From: Bacillus sp. B-jedd
GTDB taxonomy: Bacteria > Bacillota > Bacilli > Bacillales > Cytobacillaceae
Direction of reading: 5' to 3'
DNA: 64,000 nt
Assembly (NCBI RefSeq): GCF_000821085.1
Contig: NZ_CCXR01000001.1
Span: 1,261,001 to 1,325,000 of the forward strand
Both the position numbers and the translations under genes were made by a program. The notes under the pieces were generated by a model that had not been told where the DNA came from, did no database searches, and saw only the letters and a list, made by a program, of their open reading frames with translations. Shown here piece by piece: positions 1 to 7,518 of the stretch (its first letter is position 1; each line of letters opens with the position of its first letter).

Positions 1-490
1 CGTTTTCAGCATTCGCAGCATGGAGATGGAGGGATATAAAGCCAGCTTCATCAATCGGCATTTCGATATTAAGCTTCTTTTTGATGTGTTCGAGTGCCCA
101 AAGACTTATTTGGAATTCCTTTTTATAAAGGATTTTAATTTCATTCAAGAGCTTATTTTTAAGAATGATTCCAGAGCGGATCCTATCGATGGCAAAAGTA
201 AGGTGGTCAGTTAAGGATAAATGAATATGGCTGTTTAATTTCGTCCCCAAAGCCTTCTCGGCATAATCAATAATTTCCTCGGTAAGCGTGAAATGTTCGG
301 TAGGTATTTTTTGAAGGAGCTGCTGAAACTTTTCATGTTCATTCAGGACAAATAGTTTTTCAATTTTTCGTGAATCGATGATATCGTTTTTCTTTTTTTG
401 AAAAGCGATTCCCGTCCCGATGGCAATTTTCTCTTCGTTTCCGTCTCTAATGATAATCGCATTATTGTTTAATATTTTTTTTAACCTCAT
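1..490 (-). CDS. BglG/LicT-family transcriptional antiterminator, C-terminal part cut by window edge
   Basis: Read on the minus strand from the ATG at 490 after a perfect AAAGGAGGTG ribosome binding site. The N-terminus MRLKKILNNNAIIIRDG fits the CAT RNA-binding domain (about residues 1-55). It is followed by a first PRD domain with the landmarks HIHLSLTDHLTFAI and DEAGFISLHLHAA. Proteins of this family bind an RNA antiterminator hairpin (RAT) in the leader of a sugar-PTS or beta-glucoside operon and stop premature termination; PTS phosphorylation of PRD histidines tunes them. The open frame reaches base 1, so about 163 residues are visible of a usual length near 280. The controlled operon would lie off the left edge. 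The sequence resembles both LicT and GlcT, so the sugar is not assigned. Confidence 0.9.
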   Translation of the reverse strand, partial: MRLKKILNNNAIIIRDGNEEKIAIGTGIAFQKKKNDIIDSRKIEKLFVLNEHEKFQQLLQKIPTEHFTLTEEIIDYAEKALGTKLNSHIHLSLTDHLTFAIDRIRSGIILKNKLLNEIKILYKKEFQISLWALEHIKKKLNIEMPIDEAGFISLHLHAANAEN

Positions 491-543
491 ATACTGGCAC
501 CTCCTTTTTACTGGACAGAGGGAATTGGATATGTAACTATAAG

Positions 544-555
544 TGGTTTATACCA
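544..555. promoter_or_regulatory. candidate GntR-type operator (TGGTNTANACCA)
   Basis: The near-palindrome TGGTTTATACCA sits about 55 bp upstream of the antiterminator start and fits the TGGT-N4-ACCA layout of NagR/YvoA-type GntR operators. A second inverted pair, TACCAT (551-556) and ATGGTA (569-574), overlaps it. This is a motif match only; no GntR gene of this type is visible nearby. Confidence 0.3.
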
Positions 556-689
556 TTAATTCCATATAAATGGTAGGGTTTTATTTTTATTTTGTCACAT
601 TTTGCGGGTTTTTGTAACTTTCCTGCCTGCAAATGTTCGATTTTTATTGTTTCGGAGTCTGCACTATCCCGCAGGACAACCAGCTACCT

Positions 690-785
690 TGAATGGGCTT
701 TGCACGAAGGAAATGCGATAGCACAAAGGAAAGCTTCCAAGAATAATCCTCGCACGAAATTATGCGTTAGCATAATTGAGGATTT
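690..785. repeat. two tandem related hairpin units
   Basis: Unit one has CTTTGC and GCACAAAG arms around an ATGCGATAGCA core. Unit two (748-781) has CCTC, AATTATGC, a GTTA loop, GCATAATT and GAGG, a perfect 8-bp inner stem inside a 4-bp outer stem. Both share the pattern GCACGAA, then ATGCG(A/T)TAGCA. An open frame crosses the stretch from 592 to 834, but it starts with TTG, has no ribosome binding site and follows the hairpins, so I do not call it a gene. Confidence 0.45.
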
Positions 786-1016
786 TCGAGGAGTCTACAT
801 GCCTGAGCTCCAATCAACCAGCCTTTCAAATTAAAGGTGTAACAATTAGGTTCAACCTATATTGTAACAATAGTATTCTCTATAAGGATATTCTTTTCCT
901 GTGCAAAAGTAGTACAGGTTATTAATAAATTCTGAAAATTCCTTTACTATCCAGTTTGTGTTCCTTTATAGTAGAAGATGGTTGCAAAACCAATAATTTC
1001 AAAGGAGGAGAAGAAG
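786..1016. other. intergenic region without a recognised gene
   Basis: AT-rich spacer. The only structure seen is a weak CCTGT/ACAGG hairpin near 900-920. It presumably holds the promoter of the GNAT-amidohydrolase pair, but no convincing sigma-A hexamer pair was identified. Confidence 0.4.
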
Positions 1017-1085
1017 ATGTTGATTGGTGTTTATGGAATTTTTGCAGGTGGAGATTACGAGGATGATAGGAAAATTGAGACGTAG
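1017..1085 (+). CDS. 22-aa leader-like small ORF
   Basis: An ATG at 1017 follows an excellent AAAGGAGGAG site at 1001-1010. It encodes MLIGVYGIFAGGDYEDDRK and three more residues, ending in TAG at 1083. It stops 33 bp before the GNAT-fusion start, whose own ribosome binding site (CGGGGGAT) is weaker. It may be a leader peptide or a real microprotein, or a truncated gene remnant that kept its strong Shine-Dalgarno. I recognise no family. Confidence 0.4.
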   Translation: MLIGVYGIFAGGDYEDDRKIET

Positions 1086-1118
1086 TTGGGCACTGGCCCG
1101 GAACGGGGGATTTAATTT

Positions 1119-4100
1119 ATGGAATTAACGAAAGAAAAAATCAGGATCGTTGAATATCATGAAGGACTTGCCGAGGGTGTCGCACAGATGTGGAACAAGA
1201 GCCGCGAAGGCTGGGGGGGAGATGCCCAGATTACGACGGCAGAAAAGGTCCGTGTCCAGGAAGCGAACTCGGGTAACCTTAATTTATACTTGGCGATGGA
1301 TGGCGAAGAAGTCGTCGGCTATTGCGGGCTTTGTGAATACCGAGAGGACGAGGGGGCGCTGTATATCCCGCTCCTCAATGTACGGACTGATTACCATGGC
1401 AAAAAGATTGGCAGGGAGCTTGTCCTGAAGGCTTTGGAACGCACGGTCGAACTTGGCTGGCCGCGCCTCGACCTCTATACATGGGCGGGAAACACGAAAG
1501 CGGTGCCCCTTTATAAGAAATGCGGTTTCTTCTGGGAAGACCGTGATGACACTACCCATCTGATGAATTTCATGCCGACGGTTTTAAATACTGAAGCGGT
1601 TGCGGATTATTTTGCCGGAATTGACTGGTATAGTGCTGGTACACGGGCTATTGATGTGGCGCCTGATGGCAGGAAGGACAATGGCTTTACTTATTATGAA
1701 TACAGCTGGGAGTCGGACACCGACTCGTTAAGGATGGAGTTTGAACGGACCGGCCGTGGCGTGAGGTCAATTGAAACGGATGATTACCTTGTTTCTGTTA
1801 CAGCCGAGAACTTCCAGCTCGTCTGTGGAGCTGAATACACGGTCACATACCATCTGAAGAATAAATCGGGGAAACCGCTAACTGTTGAGCTTGAAGGTAA
1901 AGATCATAAGAATATCAAATTTGATTTTAAAACGAGTGTGACGGTTGAAGACGAAACAACGATTGAAGCGAAATTCAATCTTGGCGGACTGGATGAGGAG
2001 CAGAACACCATGCGCACCCATCCGTCCGTAATCACCAGGGCTTTGATCAACCGCAAGAAAGCGGAGTTCGCTGTTGGTGTCCTATCGAAGCGGCCGGCGA
2101 AGGTAAAGGGAACGGTACCCGGGTCGCCGAGCTTCCTGGAGGATGAGGCTGTATTCTATCTTGACGTCGAAAATAATTTCAACGAACCGGCTGTATTCAC
2201 TATCGAGTTTCCTGAAAGCGAGTTTTTAGAGCTACGTGGAAAATTGGTTACTGTCGATCTCGAGGCAAAAGCGAAAACTTCAATTGCGATTCCTTATGTG
2301 CTGAAACGCTTCGGATTCTATTCACCAGAGCTGAAAGTGGAGGCAGTGACTGAAAGCGGGTTAAAGACCACTTTTGCCAAAAGGCTTGGTCTTGGCTTCA
2401 AAGGACCGGGGGCGAGGTTCAGCGGTGAATGCGATGATTACTGGCACATTTACAACGGTTTGTACCATATGTATTTGCGGAAGTTCGACAACAGGCTCGT
2501 TCCAGGCAGGCTGACAAAAGGCGCACAGAAAACAATGGGCCTTTTTCCGAAGCTAGGCAAGCCGTATTCCAGCGAATTTTCAAAACGGAAGCCCGCAAGC
2601 GTTTGTTACCGCGAGGAAGGTGGCGCCATGGTCATGGAAGCCGTTTATGTATCCACCGACTTCAATGGTATTGAGCTTGTCAGTGAGTCGAAGCTGTACG
2701 GTGAAGGAATGCTAGAGCAGTCTTATACCATCCGTAATACTCGCGCTTCGGAGACGGAAACGCCCGTCTGCCTAAATCAGCCTGTTTATCACGAACTCAA
2801 TCAGCCGGTGTTTGCTCTGGATGGGGACATTGTCGGGTTCAATGAGAAAGCGGATGGTGATTACGGTTTATGGGACAGCAAAAGGATTTCCGAAAACTGG
2901 CTGTTCTCGCGCCAGGGGCCATATGCGCACGGAGTCGCCTGGCCGCGGGATGCGTCCATCCATTTCGAGTCGTGGTATATGTATGTGGAACACGAACTTG
3001 GCCATATTCCGGCTGGCGGGGAACTGAGGACGAAACCGGTCACGTTTACATTTGGTGCCTACCAGGACTGGCGGGAATTCCGTGAGTATGCGACTCGGCT
3101 GACGCACAAGAGCGAAGTGCCGATGAAACCAATTGAAGTGCAGGCCGCTGCCAGGGAAGACGGGTCTGCGGAAATCATCCTTTCCGACCGAAAAACAAGT
3201 TTTATTGATGGTGAAGTCAGTTTTGCTATGGCTGAAGCCTCTTTTTATAAAACAAAAGTCGCCCAGGATGATAGGAAGCGAGAGGTTTCAGCATTCACGG
3301 AAAGAGGCGGGGCACCGCTGTCCTCTGTGTCGGCAACTTATGAGATTAATGGAATTAGCGACACATCAGAAGCACTCGTCTTGAATCCTGCAGACGGCCC
3401 GGTTTTCTGTGGGGCAGAGGATCGTGAGGGGCTGCGGGTGTTGGCGGCAGATAATGGCGTCCTTTCGATTGCCGCGGCGGAAGGTTTTTATCCTTCCCTA
3501 TTCTCGCTGAAAGTCGGCGGCAGGGAGTGGCTGGATACTTCTTTCCCTGCGCTAGCTCCACGAGCATGGTGGAATCCATGGGCCGGCGGAATGGTGACCG
3601 GCTTCGAAGGAATCAACACCAAATCTTTTGCAAAAGAAAAAACCGAAGTGGCGCCAGTCTCGCTTCTTGACGGGGAAGGCCGTACGTGGCAGGGGCTGCG
3701 CGTATCGACTGTTTTTGAAGAGAACGAAGGTGTTAAAGGCCTTGGTATCCATCAATATTTCTGTATGCTGCCAGGTGTTCCAATCCTTGTGAATGTCACG
3801 AAGCTCAGCCAGCACAGTGGGACGTATTTTCACCGTAAAAACTGGTTCAGCCAGCTGTTTTTCAAAGAGGGCTGGGTAAAGAATGCCGGGGAAACAAGGA
3901 CTTATCATGCGGGAAAAGCGGAAATCGTTTCCTTCCTGTCCGGCCATGCGGTTGTCGGTTCGAATGACTGTGATGCCTTCCTCCAATTCATTGCCGACAG
4001 GGAAATGTCGTCAATGGAAACGTATATGAACAAGGAAGTCATGCTAATCGGAGTGGACCGGGAAGTCGACCTGGCGGACGGATCTGAATGGCTGTCCGCA

Positions 4101-4199
4101 CCTTCGTTCCTTGTGGGGAATGACCGGGTGCTTACAAGGGATGAAGTGAAAGCCTTACAAAAACTGTCGTTTAAAGAGGTTTGCGATGAAAATCATTGA
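1119..4199 (+). CDS. GNAT acetyltransferase fused to a long beta-rich region (1026 aa)
   Basis: Residues 1-155 read as a GNAT N-acetyltransferase: strand LYLAMDGEEVVGYCGL, an acetyl-CoA loop near VRTDYHGKKIGRELV, and the C-terminal motif NTKAVPLYKKCGFFWED. The remaining 870 residues have no transmembrane segment or signal peptide. They alternate beta strands, with what looks like tandem Ig-like modules around residues 225-430, then a region rich in aromatic residues and glycine that could be a carbohydrate-active or mutarotase-like fold. The stop codon lies inside the next gene (14-bp overlap), so translation is probably coupled to the amidohydrolase. Typical GNAT proteins are 140-200 aa, so the fusion is unusual. 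Substrate unknown. Confidence 0.75.
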   Translation: MELTKEKIRIVEYHEGLAEGVAQMWNKSREGWGGDAQITTAEKVRVQEANSGNLNLYLAMDGEEVVGYCGLCEYREDEGALYIPLLNVRTDYHGKKIGRELVLKALERTVELGWPRLDLYTWAGNTKAVPLYKKCGFFWEDRDDTTHLMNFMPTVLNTEAVADYFAGIDWYSAGTRAIDVAPDGRKDNGFTYYEYSWESDTDSLRMEFERTGRGVRSIETDDYLVSVTAENFQLVCGAEYTVTYHLKNKSGKPLTVELEGKDHKNIKFDFKTSVTVEDETTIEAKFNLGGLDEEQNTMRTHPSVITRALINRKKAEFAVGVLSKRPAKVKGTVPGSPSFLEDEAVFYLDVENNFNEPAVFTIEFPESEFLELRGKLVTVDLEAKAKTSIAIPYVLKRFGFYSPELKVEAVTESGLKTTFAKRLGLGFKGPGARFSGECDDYWHIYNGLYHMYLRKFDNRLVPGRLTKGAQKTMGLFPKLGKPYSSEFSKRKPASVCYREEGGAMVMEAVYVSTDFNGIELVSESKLYGEGMLEQSYTIRNTRASETETPVCLNQPVYHELNQPVFALDGDIVGFNEKADGDYGLWDSKRISENWLFSRQGPYAHGVAWPRDASIHFESWYMYVEHELGHIPAGGELRTKPVTFTFGAYQDWREFREYATRLTHKSEVPMKPIEVQAAAREDGSAEIILSDRKTSFIDGEVSFAMAEASFYKTKVAQDDRKREVSAFTERGGAPLSSVSATYEINGISDTSEALVLNPADGPVFCGAEDREGLRVLAADNGVLSIAAAEGFYPSLFSLKVGGREWLDTSFPALAPRAWWNPWAGGMVTGFEGINTKSFAKEKTEVAPVSLLDGEGRTWQGLRVSTVFEENEGVKGLGIHQYFCMLPGVPILVNVTKLSQHSGTYFHRKNWFSQLFFKEGWVKNAGETRTYHAGKAEIVSFLSGHAVVGSNDCDAFLQFIADREMSSMETYMNKEVMLIGVDREVDLADGSEWLSAPSFLVGNDRVLTRDEVKALQKLSFKEVCDENH

Positions 4200-5037
4200 T
4201 GCGCATATCCACTATTCCAACATTGCAAGTTTTCATGAGACGGCCCGGGACCTTTCGAAAGTTGATTATTCTTATGAAGGAATCGAGAAGGAGTTCGCAG
4301 ACAATGGGGTTGTCCTCGGGATTGCGATGGGCGTGACAGAAACAGCCGGGGAAGGGTTTCCCGACTCGGCTGCCGATACGCCAATGGGCATCGATCTGAC
4401 GCCCGCAGTGCCGAAGAATATCGTTTACTGCGCAGGGGTTAATCCCTTTAAATTAGATCGGGATGCGCTTGCAAGGCTTGAACGCGAGGTGCAAAAGCCC
4501 GATTGTGTCGGCATTAAGATTTATCTCGGCTACTATCCGTTTTACGCGTATGACGACGTCTACGAACCTGTTTACAGAATTGCGGAGGAGTACGGCGTCC
4601 CGGTTGTCTTTCACACTGGTGATACGTATTCCGAGCGAGGGCGCCTTCGTTTTTCGCATCCGCTCGCGATTGACGAGGTCGCAGTCAAACATCGGGACAT
4701 GACAATCATGATGGCGCACTTCGGCGATCCGTGGGTCCTTGACGGTGCGGAGATCGTCTATAAAAACCGCAATGTGTATGCAGACTTGTCCGGCCTTGTT
4801 GTAGGGCCGGATGGGGAAATCAGGGGCCTGCAGCAAACGAGGTTCTTTGACCACCTTTTGCACGCTCTCACCTTCACGAACAATTACGAGAAATTCCTGT
4901 TCGGAACCGATTGGCCTCTCACGCCAATCAAGCCGTACATCGAATTCATTGCGGACATTATTCCGCAGGAACATCATGAAGCAGTGTTTTACGAGACAGC
5001 ACTGAAGGTGTTTCCGAAAATAAAGAAGTATTTATAA
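4186..5037 (+). CDS. amidohydrolase-2 family TIM-barrel metal hydrolase
   Basis: The 283-aa protein begins MKIIDAHIHYS, the DxHxH metal motif of the amidohydrolase (PF04909-type) superfamily. Later come GIKIYLGYYP, VVFHTGDTYS and MMAHFGDPW (metal-ligand histidines) and FLFGTDWPL (the catalytic or metal-binding aspartate on the last strand). Members hydrolyse or decarboxylate small carboxylates and amides using Zn or Mn. Its start overlaps the GNAT-fusion stop by 14 bp, which suggests that the two act on the same metabolite. Cytoplasmic; no signal peptide. Confidence 0.85.
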   Translation: MKIIDAHIHYSNIASFHETARDLSKVDYSYEGIEKEFADNGVVLGIAMGVTETAGEGFPDSAADTPMGIDLTPAVPKNIVYCAGVNPFKLDRDALARLEREVQKPDCVGIKIYLGYYPFYAYDDVYEPVYRIAEEYGVPVVFHTGDTYSERGRLRFSHPLAIDEVAVKHRDMTIMMAHFGDPWVLDGAEIVYKNRNVYADLSGLVVGPDGEIRGLQQTRFFDHLLHALTFTNNYEKFLFGTDWPLTPIKPYIEFIADIIPQEHHEAVFYETALKVFPKIKKYL

Positions 5038-5084
5038 GAATAGCATTCTGCCAGTTTACAGCGGCGAGGAAATTCTAATTATGG

Positions 5085-5113
5085 AGCAGGGAGAGACCTC
5101 TGCTTCTTTTTTG
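5085..5113 (+). terminator. intrinsic terminator after the amidohydrolase
   Basis: An AGCAG/CTGCT hairpin with imperfect inner pairing is followed by TTCTTTTTTG. Confidence 0.55.
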
Positions 5114-5150
5114 TAATTCCACAAAAGGAGCTGAAAGTTGCGCCATGATG

Positions 5151-5690
5151 ACTAGAGCCCGAGCAGAGGTATACAGGCAGGTCTTCGGGCACTAAACGGG
5201 GATTTAGAGCCCGAACAGCGGTGTACAGGCAGGTCTTCGGGCACTAAACGGGGATTTAGAGCCCGAACGGCGGTGTACAGGCAGGTCTTCGGGCACTAAA
5301 CGGGGATTTAGAGCCCGAACAGCAATGTACAGCGGGTTCTTCGGGTTCTAAACGAAGACTTAGAACGCGAACAGCAATGTGCATCCGTCCTTTGGCGTTC
5401 TAAACGAAGACTTAGAACGCGAACGGCAATGGGCATCCGTCCTTTCGCGTTCTAAACGAAGACTTAGAACGCGAACAGCAATGGGCATCCGTCCTTTCGC
5501 GTTCTAAACGGAGACTTAGAACGCGGACAGCAATGGGCATCTGTCCTTTCGGGTTCTAAACGAAGACTTAGAACGCGAATAGCAGTGGCCGTCTGTCCTT
5601 TCGCGTTCTAAACGAAGACTTAGAACGCGAACGGCAATGGGCATCCGTCCTTTCGCGTTCTAAACGAAGACTTAGAACGCGAACAGCAAC
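5151..5690. repeat. tandem array I: ten 52-bp hairpin units plus a partial
   Basis: Equivalent positions recur at 5151, 5203, 5255, 5307, 5359, 5411, 5463, 5515, 5567, 5619 and 5671, exactly 52 bp apart. Each unit carries an inverted repeat. In later units TTAGAACGCGAA pairs perfectly with TTCGCGTTCTAA (12-bp stem, 20-nt loop) and units are joined by an 8-nt linker. In the first three units the arms change to TTAGAGCCCGAA and TTCGGGCACTAA, so the central bases change together on both arms. No long reading frame runs through the array. The function is unknown: a structured RNA, a protein-binding array or a repeat-expansion locus are all possible. Confidence 0.95.
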
Positions 5691-5790
5691 TATTTTCATC
5701 CCAAAGTCGTAGACATTTCCATTATTAAGGCCAATGTTTTCGTCTGTATAGCCTTGTAAGATGGAGATAACAAGATTAAGGGAGATGGAA

Positions 5791-5955
5791 ATGATGTACG
5801 ATCATATTTATGTTTTGGAAAAAATCATGCAATTTCAGGAAAAGGAATTCCGGAGCCTGTACGTGAGCAGCATGACGGATAGGGTTATAATAAAGAACCT
5901 TTTCTTTTGCAAAATTCCGGTGGTGAAACAGTTGAGTGTATGTGATTGCAGTTGA
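5791..5955 (+). CDS. small hypothetical protein (54 aa)
   Basis: The start at 5791 is chosen because AAGGGAG lies 7 nt upstream; an in-frame ATG at 5761 has no ribosome binding site. The product, beginning MMYDHIYVLEKIMQFQEKEF, has an amphipathic N-terminal half and ends in a Cys-x-Cys-containing tail (VCDCS). It lies between the two 52-bp arrays. No family was recognised, and it could be a chance frame. Confidence 0.4.
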   Translation: MMYDHIYVLEKIMQFQEKEFRSLYVSSMTDRVIIKNLFFCKIPVVKQLSVCDCS

Positions 5956-5992
5956 GCGGATTTTGCATGTTGAAAACTATCCCTTTTCAAAA

Positions 5993-6040
5993 AGAAAGCC
6001 GGTATGAGTTCCACCTTCATACCAGCTTTTCTTGCTTTGG
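5993..6040. terminator. bidirectional terminator downstream of the YhcN-like gene
   Basis: AAGC-GGTATGA pairs with TCATACC-GCTT. The plus strand continues into TTTTCTTGCTTT, and the minus strand runs into a TTTCTTTTTG tract. It serves the convergent minus-strand gene ending at 6052 and possibly the small plus-strand ORF. Confidence 0.65.
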
Positions 6041-6051
6041 TTGGAAAGTTG

Positions 6052-6765
6052 TCACTGCTTCCCGAACAGATCCTTAACTGCTTTTCTGACGTCGCTTCCA
6101 ATTCCACTTTGCACATTGTTAACATCATCGACAAAACGGTTCATCCTCATATAAAATTCATGATTGAAAGACAGGTAAACCCTTTGAATGGTTGGATCAG
6201 CACTCGCGACCAGGTTGGCGATCCGTTCTATTAGGGAATTGGAGACTCCGTGTGTTGATGAATCAGTAATGATCTTTGGATTGCTAGTTGTGCCCGGATT
6301 GGCTCCGTTTCCCGCGCCAAAGCTTTTTTGACTTTGGCCTGTGTCTTCGAGTGCCAGACCTTCAATGCTGCCCCCGCCAATTCCTGTACCGCTGTACTCG
6401 CCGGTTTGAGTGCCGTAACCATACCCCTGGTATCCAGGATTTCCGAATGTTCCTGCATTTTTATTGCCGGTATCTTCCTTATTTGTCCGGTAACCCTGTG
6501 CCCTCAAACTCTGGGCATCATTCAATCTAATAGCAACATAGGCGCTTTGGTTGTCGATAATTACATGGGCGCTCTGTACTTCAGCAAGGCGTTCCACCGA
6601 GCGGGCCGCTTTAGAAGACACTCGCACCGGACGATCCTCGCCAATTTTATTCGTGTTCAATTGATTTATTTGTGCTTTATTTCCATTAAATCCATTGCCA
6701 GCCCCACAGCCCGCCATTGTCAAAAGAATCAGGCAAACCACGCTGGCTTTTATCACTTTATTCAT
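6052..6765 (-). CDS. YhcN/YlaJ-family sporulation lipoprotein
   Basis: This 237-aa protein starts at the ATG at 6765 after GGAGTG. It has a lipoprotein signal peptide ending LLTMAGCGAG (lipobox cysteine at about residue 20). A mature region with RSVERLAEVQSAHVIIDNQS and AYVAIRLND is typical of the YhcN/YlaJ family. A Gly/Tyr/Gln-rich linker follows (residues about 105-160), then the conserved C-terminal block with IERIANLVASADPTIQRVYLS. Family members sit in the spore inner membrane and affect germination or outgrowth. A sigma-G-like promoter lies upstream, which agrees with forespore expression. The Gly-rich insertion makes it longer than YlaJ. Confidence 0.88.
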   Translation of the reverse strand: MNKVIKASVVCLILLTMAGCGAGNGFNGNKAQINQLNTNKIGEDRPVRVSSKAARSVERLAEVQSAHVIIDNQSAYVAIRLNDAQSLRAQGYRTNKEDTGNKNAGTFGNPGYQGYGYGTQTGEYSGTGIGGGSIEGLALEDTGQSQKSFGAGNGANPGTTSNPKIITDSSTHGVSNSLIERIANLVASADPTIQRVYLSFNHEFYMRMNRFVDDVNNVQSGIGSDVRKAVKDLFGKQ

Positions 6766-6795
6766 TTGCTTTCACTCCATTTGGTCGTTTACGAT

Positions 6796-6825
6796 TAGTT
6801 TGAGTAAGTCAGAGGGAATGTATTC
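6796..6825 (-). promoter_or_regulatory. candidate sigma-G promoter of the YhcN-like gene
   Basis: On the minus strand GAATA (complement of 6821-6825) is followed 18 nt later by CAAACTA (complement of 6796-6802). This is close to the sigma-G form G(A/C)ATA-N18-CATnnTA and about 30 bp from the start codon. B. subtilis yhcN is known to be forespore-expressed; the match here is my reading only. Confidence 0.4.
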
Positions 6826-6851
6826 CAAAAGCAGGGTGAGGGTTGCTGTAG

Positions 6852-7423
6852 GTTGGGACAGCCGGGCGGCTTTTTGGCTGCAATCTGTCCGAAGTGGCCT
6901 GATGTTTGGATAGCCAGGCGGCAATTTTATAGAATGTTGTCCGAAGTTAATCGATGTTGGGACAATTCGCCGGCTTTTTGGTTGCAATCTGTCCGAAGTG
7001 GACTGATGTTGGGACAGCCGGGCGGCAACTTTCTAGAATGTTGTCCGAAGTTATTTTATGTTGGGACAGTTCACCGGCTTTTTGGCTGCAATCTGTCCGA
7101 AGTGGCCTGATGTTTGGACAGCCAGGTGGCAATTTTCTAGAATGTTGTCCGAAGTTAATCGATGTTGGGACAGTTCACCGGCTTTTTGGTTGCAATCTGT
7201 CCGAAGTGGCCTGATGTTTGGACAGCCGGGCGGGAGTTTGCTGGAATGTTGTCCGAAGTTAATCGATGTTGGGACAGTTCGCCGGCTTTTTGGTTGCAAT
7301 CTGTCCGAAGTGGCCTGATGTTGGGACAGCCGGACGGGAGTTTACTGAAATGTTGTCCGAAGCCGCCTCATGTTTGGACAGCTACCCGACTGTTTTCTTG
7401 ATTGCTGTCCAAAGATCAAAGGC
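6852..7423. repeat. tandem array II: eleven 52-bp units
   Basis: The GTT(G/T)GGA start recurs at 6852, 6904, 6956, 7008, 7060, 7112, 7164, 7216, 7268, 7320 and 7372, always 52 bp apart. In much of the array the units alternate between two versions, one with CGGCTTTTTGG-TGCAATCTGTCC and one with GGCAA-TTT-TAGAATGTTGTCC, giving a 104-bp super-period. Each unit has TT-GGACA near the left and TGTCCGAA near position 35-42, an inverted pair of about 7 bp. Because 104 is not a multiple of 3, the overlapping short open frames across it shift frame at every super-repeat and are artefacts. Confidence 0.95.
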
Positions 7424-7518
7424 AGTAACCAAGATGTATTTATTTTTGCAAAAAAGAAAAGGACTTTCACAAGGAGTTATCGAAGTTGGTTAGCTGGGCA
7501 CAAGTTGGAGGAGAGAAA

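Noticed and set aside
592..834. 80-codon frame
   Set aside because: TTG start without a ribosome binding site, and it runs across two hairpin repeats.
5151..5690. CRISPR array
   Set aside because: Units abut as near-identical 52-bp tandem copies with no unique spacers, and no cas gene is present.
6853..7493. Series of overlapping 75-86-codon frames on both strands
   Set aside because: They lie within the 52-bp tandem array, repeat the same peptide in staggered form, lack ribosome binding sites and change frame each 104 bp; they are by-products of the repeat.
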